This document shows positions 43,773 through 53,450 of a stretch of 64,000 nt of DNA, in pieces. A model generated the notes under the pieces. The model ran no database searches. It was not told the origin of the DNA and was given only the letters and a program-made list of their open reading frames with translations. A program made the position numbers and the translations under genes. The DNA comes from Desulfobaculum sp044987625 (GTDB lineage: Bacteria; Desulfobacterota; Desulfovibrionia; Desulfovibrionales; Desulfovibrionaceae): NCBI RefSeq assembly GCF_044987625.1, contig NZ_JBJDSB010000004.1:124001-188000 (forward strand), in the 5' to 3' direction. Numbering within the stretch: position 1 is the first letter of the stretch; the number at the start of each line of letters is the position of its first letter.

Positions 43773-44990
43773 TTATTCCTCGTCGTCGAGATGGAGCATG
43801 TGCCCCATCTTCTGCTTTTTGGTCTCCAGATAGTGGTAGTTCCACTGGCAGGACTTCATCTCGATGGGCACACGGTCCACAACCTCAAGCCCGTAGCCTT
43901 CAAGGCCCACGATCTTTTTGGGGTTGTTGGTCATGAGCTTCATCTTGGTCACGCCAAGGCTTACCAGAATCTGCGCGCCGATGCCGTAGTCCCGAAGGTC
44001 GGGCTTAAAGCCCAGCTTCTGGTTGGCTTCGACGGTGTCATAGCCTTCGTCCTGCAGGGCGTAGGCTTTGATTTTATTGCACAGGCCGATACCGCGGCCC
44101 TCCTGACGCATGTACAGCAGCACGCCCTTGCCCTCTTCGGCGATCATATTCATCGCCGTTTGGAGCTGGCCGCCGCAGTCGCAGCGCATGGAGCCGAGGG
44201 TATCGCCGGTGAGGCATTCGGAGTGCACGCGCACAAGCACGGGCTCGCCGGGTTCGATGTCGCCCTTCACCAGTGCCAGATGCTCCTTCTTGTCCACTTC
44301 GGAGTAGAAGGCCACGGCGCGGAATTCCCCGCCGAAGCAGGTGGGCATTTTGGCCTCGGCCACGCGGTCTACGGCAAGGTTGCCGAACTTCATGCGGTAT
44401 TCGATGAGGTCGCGGATGGTGGCGATTTTGAGGTCGTGTTTTTTGGCGAATTCCTTGAGGTCGGGCATGCGGGCCATGTTGCCGTCCTCGCGCATGATTT
44501 CGCAAATCACGCCAGCGGGCTTAAGGCCGGCAAGGCGGGCGAGGTCCACACTGCCTTCGGTCTGTCCGGCACGCACCAGCACCCCACCGGGGTTGGCGCG
44601 CAGGGGGAAGACGTGGCCGGGGGTGACGATGTCGCCGGGGGTGACGTCGTCGCGGATGGCCGTCAGGATGGTGGTGGAGCGGTCATATGCGGAGATGCCG
44701 GTGGTCACGCCTTGGCGGGCTTCGATGGACACCGTGAAGGGCGTCTCAAAGCCGGACTCGTTTTTCTGGGTCATCATGGGCAGGTCCAGACGGTCCACCA
44801 TCTCTTCGGCCATGGACAGGCAGATGAGACCACGGCCATGGGTGGCCATGAAGTTGATGACTTCGGGCGTGGCAAATTCGGCGGCGATGGTCAGGTCGCC
44901 TTCATTCTCGCGGTCCTCGTCGTCGACGAGGATGATCATTTTGCCTTTTCGGATTTCTTCAATGGCTTCTTCAGCCGTGCAAATGGGCAT
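43773..44990 (-). CDS. ribBA: Bifunctional DHBP synthase / GTP cyclohydrolase II
   Basis: The 405-residue fusion supplies both riboflavin precursors. The N-terminal RibB half has VDDEDRENEGDLTIAAEF, and the C-terminal RibA half has RVHSECLTGDTLGSMRCDC with the three zinc cysteines and RQEGRGIGLCNKI. All key residues appear intact, so both activities are expected. The start MPICTAEEA has GAGGTAGG upstream. Confidence 0.97.
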   Translation of the reverse strand: MPICTAEEAIEEIRKGKMIILVDDEDRENEGDLTIAAEFATPEVINFMATHGRGLICLSMAEEMVDRLDLPMMTQKNESGFETPFTVSIEARQGVTTGISAYDRSTTILTAIRDDVTPGDIVTPGHVFPLRANPGGVLVRAGQTEGSVDLARLAGLKPAGVICEIMREDGNMARMPDLKEFAKKHDLKIATIRDLIEYRMKFGNLAVDRVAEAKMPTCFGGEFRAVAFYSEVDKKEHLALVKGDIEPGEPVLVRVHSECLTGDTLGSMRCDCGGQLQTAMNMIAEEGKGVLLYMRQEGRGIGLCNKIKAYALQDEGYDTVEANQKLGFKPDLRDYGIGAQILVSLGVTKMKLMTNNPKKIVGLEGYGLEVVDRVPIEMKSCQWNYHYLETKKQKMGHMLHLDDEE

Positions 44991-45082
44991 GGTTCCTACC
45001 TCTTTGGAATATATCGCGGGACGCCGTGGCGTCTCGGCAGACGGGCACACATGGACGCCATGCGGCACCGTGGGTGGTGTCG

Positions 45083-45748
45083 CTAAAAGCCGTTCATGCG
45101 GAGGAATTCCTCTGTGATGCCCCCGTCAGCGGAATCCGGGGGCGTGTCATCGCCGGTCCAGGGGGCGACCATACGACGCACGTACTTGCCTATCAAGTCC
45201 GTTTCCATGTTGACACTATAGCCGGATTTCCATTTGGCAATGGTTGTGGCGCGCTGGGTTTCAGGAATGATGTTCACTTCCAGCCAGTCCGCGCCGCAGG
45301 CATTCACCGTCAGGCTGATGCCGTCGAGGGTCACGGAGCCTTTTTCGATAACGTAGACGCCATGTTCCGAAGGGAAGGAGAGGCGGTAGATGCGCGACTG
45401 GCCTGCGGGGGTGACGGCTGACACGCTGGCAAGGCAATCCACATGCCCGCTGACGAGATGGCCGCCCAGCCGGTCGCCGAGGGCGAGGGCGCGTTCGAGA
45501 TTGGCGATGCTGCCTGTGGTCAGCTCGCCGAGATTGGTGCGAGAGAGGGTTTCGGCGGAAGCGTAAGCCGTAAACCAGTTCTGCCCAAAGGTCTCCACGG
45601 TGAGGCATGCGCCGTTGACGGCAATGCTTTCGCCAAGGACCAAGTTGGGCAGCGAGTCGGCGGGAATCTCAACGCGAAGGCGCGATTCGCCGCCCCGCGC
45701 TTCGATGGAGCGGATGGTTCCAGTGGTCTGGACAAGTCCGGTAAACAT
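45083..45748 (-). CDS. ribE: Riboflavin synthase, alpha subunit
   Basis: RibE dismutates two lumazines to riboflavin. The 221-residue protein shows the two lumazine-binding repeats, starting MFTGLVQTTGTI and, in the second half, SVTLDGISLTVNACG, plus GHLVSGHVDC. The start follows the ribD stop by one base. A final 15-residue acidic stretch is slightly longer than usual. Confidence 0.96.
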   Translation of the reverse strand: MFTGLVQTTGTIRSIEARGGESRLRVEIPADSLPNLVLGESIAVNGACLTVETFGQNWFTAYASAETLSRTNLGELTTGSIANLERALALGDRLGGHLVSGHVDCLASVSAVTPAGQSRIYRLSFPSEHGVYVIEKGSVTLDGISLTVNACGADWLEVNIIPETQRATTIAKWKSGYSVNMETDLIGKYVRRMVAPWTGDDTPPDSADGGITEEFLRMNGF

Positions 45749-45749
45749 G

Positions 45750-46892
45750 TCAGTCCGCCTCCCGACGGTAAATAATGAGCGTGTCCGCGCCGCAAGGGCG
45801 GGATTCGGCCGTGCGCAGGGTGATGGCTTCATCCATGGTCTGCGGGCTGCGGCCGGTGAACAGGTGCCGCGCCTCTGCGTCGCCCAGAATCTTGGGCGCG
45901 AGGAAGAGGCGGAACTCGTCAATACGGTCAGACGCGAGGAAACTCAAGGCCAAACCTCCGCCGCCTTCGCACAGCACCCGCAAACAGCGGGCTTCGCTGC
46001 GCAGGCGGACGAGCCCGGCGTCCACGTTGATGCCGCTGTCGTCCGTGGGCAATCCCCAGACGCGAGCGCCCCTTGCGCGCAGGTCGTCGGCGGCGCTGGA
46101 CGCTGCGGCGGCCTCGGTGGTCCAGAAAATCGTCTCGGATGCGCGCCGTGTGGTGAGGGAAAATTTTTCTGGGTCAGCGGGCAGGGTTCGCGTCACAACC
46201 ACGGCCAGCGGCTGGCGCAGTCCCTCCGGGGCGTCGTCCAGGCGCACGTCGAGGCCCGGGTTGTCCTCGCGGAAGGTGCCGCCGCCCACGATGACGGCGT
46301 CCACGCGCGAGCGCAGCTCATGCACGGCGCGGCGCGACTCCGGGCCGCTCACCCACTGGGAGTGCCCGGTGCGGGTTGCGATTTTACCGTCGATGGTGGC
46401 GGCCATCTTGAGGATGACGTAGGGGCGGAGCGTGGTCTGCCAGGTGCGGAAGTCTGCGATAAGGTCCTCGCAGGCGCGGGTTTCAATGCCGGTGTGCACG
46501 TCAAGGCCGTGCTCGCGCAGCAGGGCGGCGCCGCCCTTGGCGATGGGGTTGGGGTCCAGCGCGCCAACAAACAGCGTGCGGATACCCGCCTCAAGGATGG
46601 CGTCGGAGCAGGGCGGGGTTTTGCCGTGATGGGTGCACGGCTCCAGCGTGACGAACATGGCGCACTGGGCCGGGTCCACGCCCTTGGCGCGGGCGTCGGC
46701 AAGGCACTCGCGCTCGGCATGCAGGCCGCCGAATTTCCGGTGCCAGCCCTCGGCCACAATGCGGCCGTCTTGAACCAGCACGGCGCCGACGGTGGGGTTG
46801 GGGGCGGTGTGCCGCCGCCCGCGCTTGGCGCAGGCGATGGCGCGGCGCATAAAGCGCGCCGCGTCTTTAGCGGTGATAGTCGAGACGCTCAA
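45750..46892 (-). CDS. ribD: Bifunctional pyrimidine deaminase/reductase RibD
   Basis: RibD deaminates and reduces the pyrimidine intermediate of riboflavin synthesis. The N-terminal deaminase domain has zinc ligands in LHAERECL and EPCTHHGKTPPC. The C-terminal reductase domain has LKMAATIDGKIAT and VIVGGGTFREDNP. Start choice is uncertain: a TTG at 46892 with GGGGGT five bases upstream overlaps the preceding deaminase gene by 26 bases, while the first ATG is at 46850 (MRRAIACAK) without a site. The length is about 380 residues, normal for the family. Confidence 0.95.
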   Translation of the reverse strand: MSVSTITAKDAARFMRRAIACAKRGRRHTAPNPTVGAVLVQDGRIVAEGWHRKFGGLHAERECLADARAKGVDPAQCAMFVTLEPCTHHGKTPPCSDAILEAGIRTLFVGALDPNPIAKGGAALLREHGLDVHTGIETRACEDLIADFRTWQTTLRPYVILKMAATIDGKIATRTGHSQWVSGPESRRAVHELRSRVDAVIVGGGTFREDNPGLDVRLDDAPEGLRQPLAVVVTRTLPADPEKFSLTTRRASETIFWTTEAAAASSAADDLRARGARVWGLPTDDSGINVDAGLVRLRSEARCLRVLCEGGGGLALSFLASDRIDEFRLFLAPKILGDAEARHLFTGRSPQTMDEAITLRTAESRPCGADTLIIYRREAD

Positions 46893-47322
46893 GGCGCACC
46901 CCCGCTTCGGCAAACATATTTTCGGACAGTTCGTCCGGGTAGCCTTCGGCAAAGAAGATGGTCTTTACGCCGCAGTTGATGAGCATTTTGGCGCAAATGA
47001 GGCAGGGCTGGGTGGTGCAGTAAATGTCCGCACCGGCGATGCTGACGCCGTGGATGGCGGCCTGGACGATAACGTTCTGCTCCGCATGCAGGCCGCGGCA
47101 GATTTCGTGGCGCTGGCCGGAGGGAACGCCGAGTTCCTCGCGCAGGCAGCCCACGTCGAGACAATGGGAGATGTTTGCGGGCGCACCGTTGTATCCGGTG
47201 GCAAGGATGCGCTTGTCCCGCACGGCAATGGCGCCGACTTTGCGGCGGGTGCAGGTGGAGCGTTCGGCAACCATGTAGGTTATTCCCATGAAATATTCGG
47301 GCCAGGGGATTCGGTTTTCCAT
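46867..47322 (-). CDS. dCMP deaminase-like cytidine deaminase (ComEB type)
   Basis: The 151-residue protein has the zinc-deaminase motifs LHAEQNVI and TQPCLICAKMLI, plus CTRRKVGAIAV, TGYNGAP and HCLDVGCLREE. This pattern is typical of dCMP deaminases, which make dUMP for thymidylate synthesis. It overlaps the start of ribD, whose own deaminase domain is related but distinct. It follows glyA, so a one-carbon/dTMP link is plausible. Confidence 0.92.
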   Translation of the reverse strand: MENRIPWPEYFMGITYMVAERSTCTRRKVGAIAVRDKRILATGYNGAPANISHCLDVGCLREELGVPSGQRHEICRGLHAEQNVIVQAAIHGVSIAGADIYCTTQPCLICAKMLINCGVKTIFFAEGYPDELSENMFAEAGVRLERLDYHR

Positions 47323-47429
47323 GCGCGCATCCGGATGGCGGCGGTGTGCCGCCGAGTCGAGTTTTCAAATTGGGCGTCAGTCGCCCACGCGTGCCGCAGG
47401 GCGGCAGTGGTGTCGGGTCAAATTCAAGA

Positions 47430-47452
47430 GGGCGGGAGACTGGCTCCCGCCC
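47430..47452 (-). terminator. Hairpin after glyA, possible attenuator or weak terminator
   Basis: A perfect 9-bp stem GGGCGGGAG (47430-47438 with 47444-47452) with a five-base loop lies 15 bases after the glyA stop on the minus strand. Only TCTTG follows, so it may thin out rather than stop transcription into the rib genes. Confidence 0.5.
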
Positions 47453-47467
47453 GGAATGCCGTCGGTG

Positions 47468-48706
47468 TTACCACGCGTAAAGCGGGAACTGGCGGGAGAA
47501 GGTCTCCACGTCCTTGCGGATTTCGTCAAGGCGCGTGTCGTTCTCAATGTTCTGCAGAACGTCCACAATCCAGCCGCCCACCTTGGCGATGTCGGCTTCC
47601 TTCATGCCTCGGGTGGTCAAGGCGGGGGTGCCCAGACGGATGCCGGAGGTCACGAAGGGAGAGCGGGTCTCGAACGGGACGGTGTTCTTGTTGCAGGTGA
47701 TGCCTGCCTTGTCCAGCGCGATTTCCGCGTCCTTGCCGGTGATGTCCTTGCTGGTGAGGTCCACGAGGATGAGGTGGTTGTCCGTGCCGCCGGAGACAAG
47801 GTCGTACCCGGCGTCCATCAGCGTGGTGCCGAGGGCGGCGCAGTTTTTCAGCGTCTGGGCCTGATAGTCCTTGAAGCCGGGCTTCAGGGCTTCGGCAAAG
47901 GCCACAGCCTTGGCCGCGATGACGTGCATTAGCGGGCCGCCCTGAATGCCGGGGAAAATCTGGGAGTTGAGCTTTTTGCCGTACTCCTCGGTGGAGAGGA
48001 TCATGCCGCCACGGGGACCGCGCAGGGTCTTGTGCGTGGTCGTGGTGGTGATGTGCGCATGGCCGATGGGCGAGGGGTGCAGACCGGCGGCAATGGGACC
48101 GGCAATGTGGGCCATGTCCACCATGAGCTTGGCACCGACGGCATCGGCAATGGCGCGGAAGCGGGCAAAGTCGATGACGCGGGGGTAGGCGCTGGCACCG
48201 GCGATGATGAGCTTGGGGGAGTTTTCGCGGGCGATGCGCTCCACCTCGTCATAATTGATGGTGCCGGTTTCCTTGTCCACGCCGTAGGAGACGACCTTGT
48301 ACAGCTTGCCGGAGAAGCTGACCGGGGAACCGTGGGTCAGGTGACCGCCGTGGGAGAGGTCCATGCCCATGATGGTGTCGCCGGGTTCGAGAAAACCGAA
48401 ATAGGCCGCCATGTTGGCCTGAGAGCCGGAGTGCGGCTGCACGTTGGCATATTCCGCCCCAAAGATTTCCTTGGCGCGGTCGCGGGCGAGGTCTTCGACC
48501 ATGTCGACGAATTCGCAGCCGCCGTAGTAGCGCTTGCCGGGGTAGCCCTCAGCGTACTTGTGCGTGAGGACGCTGCCCATGGCCTGTCGGACTGCCGGGG
48601 AGGTGAAGTTCTCGGAGGCGATGAGTTCCAGCTTGCTGGTCTGACGATCGATTTCCAGGTTAAGCGCCTTGGCGATTTCCCGGTCCTGAAGCAGCAGTTC
48701 TTCCAT
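47468..48706 (-). CDS. glyA: Serine hydroxymethyltransferase
   Basis: GlyA converts serine and tetrahydrofolate to glycine and methylenetetrahydrofolate with pyridoxal phosphate. The 412-residue protein has the PLP-lysine motif TTTTHKTLRGPRGG, and LIASENFTSPAVRQAMGS and YAEGYPGKRYYGGCEFVD at the N-terminus. Its product feeds thymidylate synthesis (dCMP deaminase nearby) and the folate-dependent TrmFO encoded elsewhere in the window. Confidence 0.98.
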   Translation of the reverse strand: MEELLLQDREIAKALNLEIDRQTSKLELIASENFTSPAVRQAMGSVLTHKYAEGYPGKRYYGGCEFVDMVEDLARDRAKEIFGAEYANVQPHSGSQANMAAYFGFLEPGDTIMGMDLSHGGHLTHGSPVSFSGKLYKVVSYGVDKETGTINYDEVERIARENSPKLIIAGASAYPRVIDFARFRAIADAVGAKLMVDMAHIAGPIAAGLHPSPIGHAHITTTTTHKTLRGPRGGMILSTEEYGKKLNSQIFPGIQGGPLMHVIAAKAVAFAEALKPGFKDYQAQTLKNCAALGTTLMDAGYDLVSGGTDNHLILVDLTSKDITGKDAEIALDKAGITCNKNTVPFETRSPFVTSGIRLGTPALTTRGMKEADIAKVGGWIVDVLQNIENDTRLDEIRKDVETFSRQFPLYAW

Positions 48707-48774
48707 TGGGACGACCCTTCCGGTTTATGGTGGTGTGGCGGGCCGGGGGCAGGTGCCGCCCGGCCAGCGCCATA

Positions 48775-50019
48775 TTAATCGGTGAACTTCTTGAAGATGA
48801 TGCTGGCGTTGGTGCCGCCGAAGCCGAAGGAGTTGGACATGGCGTATTCGCACTGCCGCTCCACGGAGCCGTTGGCGGTGTAGTCCAGATCGCACTCTTC
48901 ACCGGGGTTCTCGAGGTTGGTGGTGCCGGGCACCACGCCGTGATGCAGGGCCAGCACCGAGAACACGCCCTCAACGCCGCCAGCGGCACCCAGCAGGTGG
49001 CCGATCATGGACTTGTTGGCGGAGATGGCGATGTTTTTGGCGTGCTCGCCAAAGGTCTGCTTGATGGCGCGGGTTTCGCACAGGTCGTTCAAGTGCGTGG
49101 AGGTGCCGTGGGCGTTGATGTGGTCCACGTCCTCGGGGGCGATCCCTGCGTCGTCCAGCGCGGCCCGCATGGCGATGGCCATGCCGGAGCCGTCCTCTTC
49201 CGGGGCGGTCATGTGGAAGGCATCGCCGGAGGCGCCAAAGCCGACGATTTCGGCGTAGATCTTGGCGCCACGCGCCTTGGCGTGGTCGTAGTCTTCCAGC
49301 AGCAGCATGCCGCAGCCCTCACCCATGACAAAGCCGTCGCGGTCCGCGTCGAAGGGACGGGAGGCTTTTTCCGGCTCGTCGTTGCGGGTGCTCAGCGCCT
49401 TGAGGGAGCAGAAGCCGCCAAAGCCCAAACGGGTGATGGTGGATTCCACGCCGCCGCAGATCATGGCGTCCGCGCGGCCCAGCAGAATTTCGCTGAAGGC
49501 GTAGCCGATGCCGTGCGTGCCGGAGGCGCATGCGGAAGTGGACGCAAGGTTGGGGCCCTTTGCGCCGACTTCGATGGACACCATGCCCGGAGCCATGTTG
49601 GCGATGACAATGGGGATGAAGAAGGGGGAAACCTTGCGGGGGCCGCCCTTCAGCAACTTTTCATGAGTGGTCTCGATGGTGTGCAGACCGCCAAGGCCAC
49701 AGCCGAGATTGACGCCAACCCTGTGGGCCTCGTCCTCGGGGATGCTCCAATCGGCGTCCTGCAGCAGCTGCTGGGAAGCAGCCACGGCAAACTGCGTGAA
49801 CCGCTCCATCCGGCGCGCCTGCTTCGCGGGCATGAACTCTTTGGGATCGAATCCCTTCACTTCGCCAGCGATGCGCGTGGCGTAGTCCGTGGCGTCAAAC
49901 TGGGTGACGGGGCAGATGCCCGACACGCCGGCCACGAGGTTCTCCCAGCTGGAGTGGACGTCGTTGCCGATGGGAGTAATGGCCGACAGGCCAGTTACGA
50001 CAACTCTTTTTCTTTTCAT
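48775..50019 (-). CDS. fabF: 3-oxoacyl-ACP synthase II
   Basis: FabF elongates acyl-ACP with malonyl-ACP. The 414-residue protein begins KRVVVTGLSAITPIGNDV. It has the catalytic cysteine in STSACASGTHGIG and the two histidines in NAHGTSTHLND and SMIGHLLGAAGG. GAGGAG lies before the ATG. It follows acpP with a 127-base gap; the glyA start lies 68 bases downstream. Confidence 0.98.
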   Translation of the reverse strand: MKRKRVVVTGLSAITPIGNDVHSSWENLVAGVSGICPVTQFDATDYATRIAGEVKGFDPKEFMPAKQARRMERFTQFAVAASQQLLQDADWSIPEDEAHRVGVNLGCGLGGLHTIETTHEKLLKGGPRKVSPFFIPIVIANMAPGMVSIEVGAKGPNLASTSACASGTHGIGYAFSEILLGRADAMICGGVESTITRLGFGGFCSLKALSTRNDEPEKASRPFDADRDGFVMGEGCGMLLLEDYDHAKARGAKIYAEIVGFGASGDAFHMTAPEEDGSGMAIAMRAALDDAGIAPEDVDHINAHGTSTHLNDLCETRAIKQTFGEHAKNIAISANKSMIGHLLGAAGGVEGVFSVLALHHGVVPGTTNLENPGEECDLDYTANGSVERQCEYAMSNSFGFGGTNASIIFKKFTD

Positions 50020-50146
50020 TGCTCCTCGCCTCATATCGGTCGGGGATGCGCCGATGGCGCGCTTGTGGGAAAAGCCAAAGCGCCTTGAGGCCCACAAGGA
50101 GCCGCAAGACGCTTCGGTGTCGATATCGGAAGCAGCAGGGCAGGGC

Positions 50147-50389
50147 CTACTGATGCTTGGAGATGTAGTCGATGGCGTCCTGCACCTTGACGAGCTTCTG
50201 GGCTTCGTCGTCGTCGATCTCGGTGCCGAATTCCTCTTCCATGGCCATGATGAGCTCGGTGAGGTCGAGGGAGTCGGCGCCCAGGTCTTCCACGAAGGAA
50301 GCTTCGTTCTTTACTTCGTCGGCGGAAACGCCCAGCTGGTCAACGATGATTTCTTTGATCTTTGCTTCAACGGACATATTGCCCTCCAA
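50147..50389 (-). CDS. acpP: Acyl carrier protein
   Basis: The 80-residue acidic protein carries growing acyl chains on a phosphopantetheine attached to the serine of GADSLDLTELIM. It opens MSVEAKIKEIIVDQLG, the usual ACP start. GAGGGCAAT precedes the ATG. It sits in the standard fabG-acpP-fabF order. Confidence 0.98.
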   Translation of the reverse strand: MEGNMSVEAKIKEIIVDQLGVSADEVKNEASFVEDLGADSLDLTELIMAMEEEFGTEIDDDEAQKLVKVQDAIDYISKHQ

Positions 50390-50448
50390 TGAGTTTGTTT
50401 GCCCGATGGGCAGTGAGTTCGTGTTTGGGGTAGCTGTGTATCAGCCAA

Positions 50449-51192
50449 CTACATGTGCATTCCGCCGTTCACGGACAGAACCTGACCCGTGATGTAAGAC
50501 GCATCGTCCGACACCAGGAAGGCGACAGCGCCAGCGATGTCCTCGGCGGAGCCGGGACGCTGCATGGGAATCTGCGTCTTGAAGGATTCGAGGACCTGTT
50601 CGGGAAGGTCGGCCGTCATATCCGTGGTGACAAAACCGGGGGCGACGGCGTTGACCGTCACACCGCGGGGGGCCAGCTCCTGTGCGGCGGTTTTGGTCAG
50701 GCCAATGAGGCCCGCCTTGGACGCCACATAGTTGGCCTGCCCGGCATTACCGGCAAGGCCTACCACGGAAGCCATGTTGACGATACGGCCAGAGCGCTGG
50801 CGGACCATGATTTTGGCCGCTTCGCGCAGGCAGGTGAATGCACCGGTGAGATTGACGTCCAGCACGCGGTCCCAGTCCGCATCCTTCATGCGGATGAGCA
50901 GACCGTCGCGGGTGAGACCGGCGTTGTTCACCAGCGCCGCAAGGTCCACCTGGCCTTTGATGTTCTCTTTAAAGAACGCGGCCACGGCGTCGCGGTCGGA
51001 GCTGTCGAGCTGGAACGCCCGGGCGGAGGAGCCGCCCGCCTTGATCTCGCTGACGACGGCTTCGGCTTCTTCAGGACGGCTGACGTACGTCAGGTACACC
51101 TGATAGCCTTCGCGGGCCAGACGCAAGGCGCAGGCCTTGCCAATTCCGCGCGAGCCGCCGGTGACGAGCGCTGTTTTTATGAGATCGCTCAT
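50449..51192 (-). CDS. fabG: 3-oxoacyl-ACP reductase
   Basis: FabG is the NADPH-dependent reductase of fatty-acid synthesis. The 247-residue short-chain dehydrogenase has the cofactor motif TGGSRGIGKA, NNAGLTRDGLL, the catalytic serine in NMASVVGLAGN and YVASK with the active tyrosine and lysine. It ends SVNGGMHM as usual. A candidate promoter lies 45-73 bases upstream of its start. Confidence 0.97.
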   Translation of the reverse strand: MSDLIKTALVTGGSRGIGKACALRLAREGYQVYLTYVSRPEEAEAVVSEIKAGGSSARAFQLDSSDRDAVAAFFKENIKGQVDLAALVNNAGLTRDGLLIRMKDADWDRVLDVNLTGAFTCLREAAKIMVRQRSGRIVNMASVVGLAGNAGQANYVASKAGLIGLTKTAAQELAPRGVTVNAVAPGFVTTDMTADLPEQVLESFKTQIPMQRPGSAEDIAGAVAFLVSDDASYITGQVLSVNGGMHM

Positions 51193-51236
51193 GCTTTCAA
51201 TCTTCCTCTTGTTCCGGGTTGGGAACCGAACCTGAG

Positions 51237-51265
51237 TATGTAGCTCAATTCCGTCTGGACTTCAA
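51237..51265 (-). promoter_or_regulatory. Candidate internal promoter before fabG
   Basis: On the minus strand TTGAAG (51260-51265), a 17-base spacer and TACATA (51237-51242) lie in the 161-base gap between fabH and fabG, the largest gap within the fab group. It could allow fabG-acpP-fabF to be expressed apart from the upstream genes. Confidence 0.4.
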
Positions 51266-51353
51266 CCTTGAGGCTCTCGAAGAAAGCCCCGCGATTCAAG
51301 GGGGTTGGCTTCCGAATTGCGTACGCACTCTTTTGTAGGAAAAAAAGTGCGGC

Positions 51354-52343
51354 CTAGAACCGCAACAGGAATGCCGCCCAAGTAAAACCGCCGCCAAAGG
51401 TGGTGACGAGCACGGTTTGCCCTGGGGTGATATCGCCGTTGTCCACGGCTTCGGCAAGGGCGATGCCCACACTGGCTGCGGACGTATTGCCGTAGTTTTG
51501 GACGTTGAAGTACACGCGCTCGCGCTCGATGCCCAGCTTTTTGCCCACGGCTTCGATGATGCGGCTGTTGGCCTGGTGGGGCACAAGCAGGTCCACGTCG
51601 TCGGTGGTGAGGTCATTCTGGGCCAAGAGGCGCTGGCAGACGTCCGTCATGCTGCGCACGGCAACCTTGAACACTTCGCGGCCCTGCATGCGGATGAAAT
51701 GGCTGTCATCCACCGTGTGGCCGAGGGTGTACGGGTTGCTGGAGCCGCCGCCGGAGATGGTGAGCAGGTCACCATACTGGCCGTCGGACTCAAGCAGTGC
51801 GTCCACAAGTTCGACGCCGTCGTCGCCCTTGTCGGCAGTGATGACCGCCGCGCCCGCACCGTCGCCGAACAGCACACAGGTGGTGCGGTCCTGCCAGTTG
51901 ACGCGCGAGGTCATGACCTCGGCGGCGCAGGCAAGCACCTTGGCCTCGGGGTCGAGGGCCAGCATGGCGCGGGAGGTTTGCAGGGCGTACAGAAAGCCGG
52001 AGCAGGCCGCGTTGACGTCAAAGGCCATGCAGCCTGCCGCGCCAATTTTGTGCTCCAGTTGGGTGGCCGCGCTGGGGCAGTAGGCGTCGGGGGTGCAGGA
52101 GGCGCAGATAACGTGGGTGAGGTCTTCGGCGGCAACGCCGGCCTTGGCCAGCGCCGTGCGCGAAGCCTCGGCGGCAAGGTCGGATGCGCACTCGCCTTCG
52201 GCAACGACGTGGCGCTGCCGGATGCCGGTGCGCGAAGTGATCCATTCGTCGGATGTATCGACGATGTGTTCCATGTCCGCGTTGGTTAGAACCTTTTCGG
52301 GGACGTGGAAGCCGAGTCCGTGGATATATGCTTTGGTGGTCAT
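51354..52343 (-). CDS. fabH: 3-oxoacyl-ACP synthase III
   Basis: FabH starts fatty-acid synthesis by joining acetyl-CoA to malonyl-ACP. The 329-residue protein has the catalytic cysteine in FDVNAACSGFLYAL, the histidine in LLVPHQANSRII and the asparagine in NYGNTSAASVGIAL. The opening AYIHGLGFHVPEKVLTN is typical. The start is ATG 52343. Confidence 0.97.
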   Translation of the reverse strand: MTTKAYIHGLGFHVPEKVLTNADMEHIVDTSDEWITSRTGIRQRHVVAEGECASDLAAEASRTALAKAGVAAEDLTHVICASCTPDAYCPSAATQLEHKIGAAGCMAFDVNAACSGFLYALQTSRAMLALDPEAKVLACAAEVMTSRVNWQDRTTCVLFGDGAGAAVITADKGDDGVELVDALLESDGQYGDLLTISGGGSSNPYTLGHTVDDSHFIRMQGREVFKVAVRSMTDVCQRLLAQNDLTTDDVDLLVPHQANSRIIEAVGKKLGIERERVYFNVQNYGNTSAASVGIALAEAVDNGDITPGQTVLVTTFGGGFTWAAFLLRF

Positions 52344-52421
52344 TGCTCTATCAATCGTTGAGTGTGCCGCGTGATCGCCGCAATACCGGGCCATGGCCGG
52401 GTGCTGCGAGGAAGGGGGATG

Positions 52422-53450
52422 CTAGGCGCAGGCGCCAAAGTCGCTATTGGACTGCAATTCTTCCTTGATATGGTCGTTGGCGCCGCTGGAGACGAACTGG
52501 CCGGCCATCTTTACCGCATTGGTGATGGCCTTTTCGTTGGAGGCGCCGTGGCAGACGATGACGATGCCGTTGAGCCCAAGGATGGGGGCACCGCCATATT
52601 CGGCGTAGTCCACGAACTTGGCGAAGCGGCGCAGGCGGCCCTTGGCCAAAAAGGCGCCAAGGCGGCCCAGCCAGCTGCCGAGCAGTTCGCGTTTGAGGAC
52701 TTTGCCAAGGCTTATGGCAAGCCCTTCCGAAAGCTTCAGCGCAACATTGCCGACGAAGCCGTCGCAAACCACGACGTCCACGTCGCCGGTGAAGACGTCG
52801 CGTCCTTCCACATTGCCCTGAAAGGCCATGGAAGTGGCCTTGAGCATGTCGTAGGTCTCTTTGACCTGCGTGTTGCCTTTGCCTTCCTCCTCGCCAATGG
52901 ACATCAGGCCCACCCGCGGCTTGCCGTAGCCCAGCACGTCGCGGGCGAAGACTTCGCCCATGATGCCAAACTGGAACAGGTGCAGCGGTTTGGAGTCCAC
53001 ATTTGCCCCAACGTCCAGCAGGACCATGGGCTTTTTGACGGTGGGAAGGACGCTGGCGAAGGCCGGACGCTTCACGCCCCGCACACGCCCAATGACAAAC
53101 ATGCCGCAGGCGGAGGTGGCGCCGGAATGTCCGGCACTGACTACGCCATCGGCTTCGCCATCCTTGACGAGGCGGCAGGCCACCTGAATGGAGGTGTCCT
53201 TCTTGCGTCGGAGGATTTCGGAGGGCTTTTCATGCATCTCAGCGACGTCCCCGGCGTGGACGACGGTAACGTCCAGTCCGGAGGTATCGAGTCGGTACAG
53301 CTCATTGCTGATGGTCGACTCGTCGCCAACGAGGATGACGGCAAGGTCATGTTCCCTCGCGGCCCGGACAGCGCCGGGGACGACGATGCTGGGTCCGTTG
53401 TCGCCGCCCATGGCGTCAACGGCGATGCGCGGCTTGATGTTAGGCTTCAT
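52422..53450 (-). CDS. plsX: Phosphate acyltransferase PlsX
   Basis: PlsX makes acyl phosphate from acyl-ACP for phospholipid synthesis. The 342-residue protein has IAVDAMGGDNGPSIVVPGA, GHSGATSACGMFVIGRVRGVK and the C-terminal GLNGIVIVCHGASNEKAI. Its start codon lies inside the end of rpmF (11-base overlap), so the two are translationally coupled, a common rpmF-plsX arrangement. Confidence 0.97.
   Translation of the reverse strand: MKPNIKPRIAVDAMGGDNGPSIVVPGAVRAAREHDLAVILVGDESTISNELYRLDTSGLDVTVVHAGDVAEMHEKPSEILRRKKDTSIQVACRLVKDGEADGVVSAGHSGATSACGMFVIGRVRGVKRPAFASVLPTVKKPMVLLDVGANVDSKPLHLFQFGIMGEVFARDVLGYGKPRVGLMSIGEEEGKGNTQVKETYDMLKATSMAFQGNVEGRDVFTGDVDVVVCDGFVGNVALKLSEGLAISLGKVLKRELLGSWLGRLGAFLAKGRLRRFAKFVDYAEYGGAPILGLNGIVIVCHGASNEKAITNAVKMAGQFVSSGANDHIKEELQSNSDFGACA

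Noticed and set aside
47323..47467. FMN riboswitch before the riboflavin genes
   Set aside because: The conserved RFN-element boxes were looked for here and in the other gaps of the rib cluster and were not seen. Only a plain hairpin at 47430-47452 is present.
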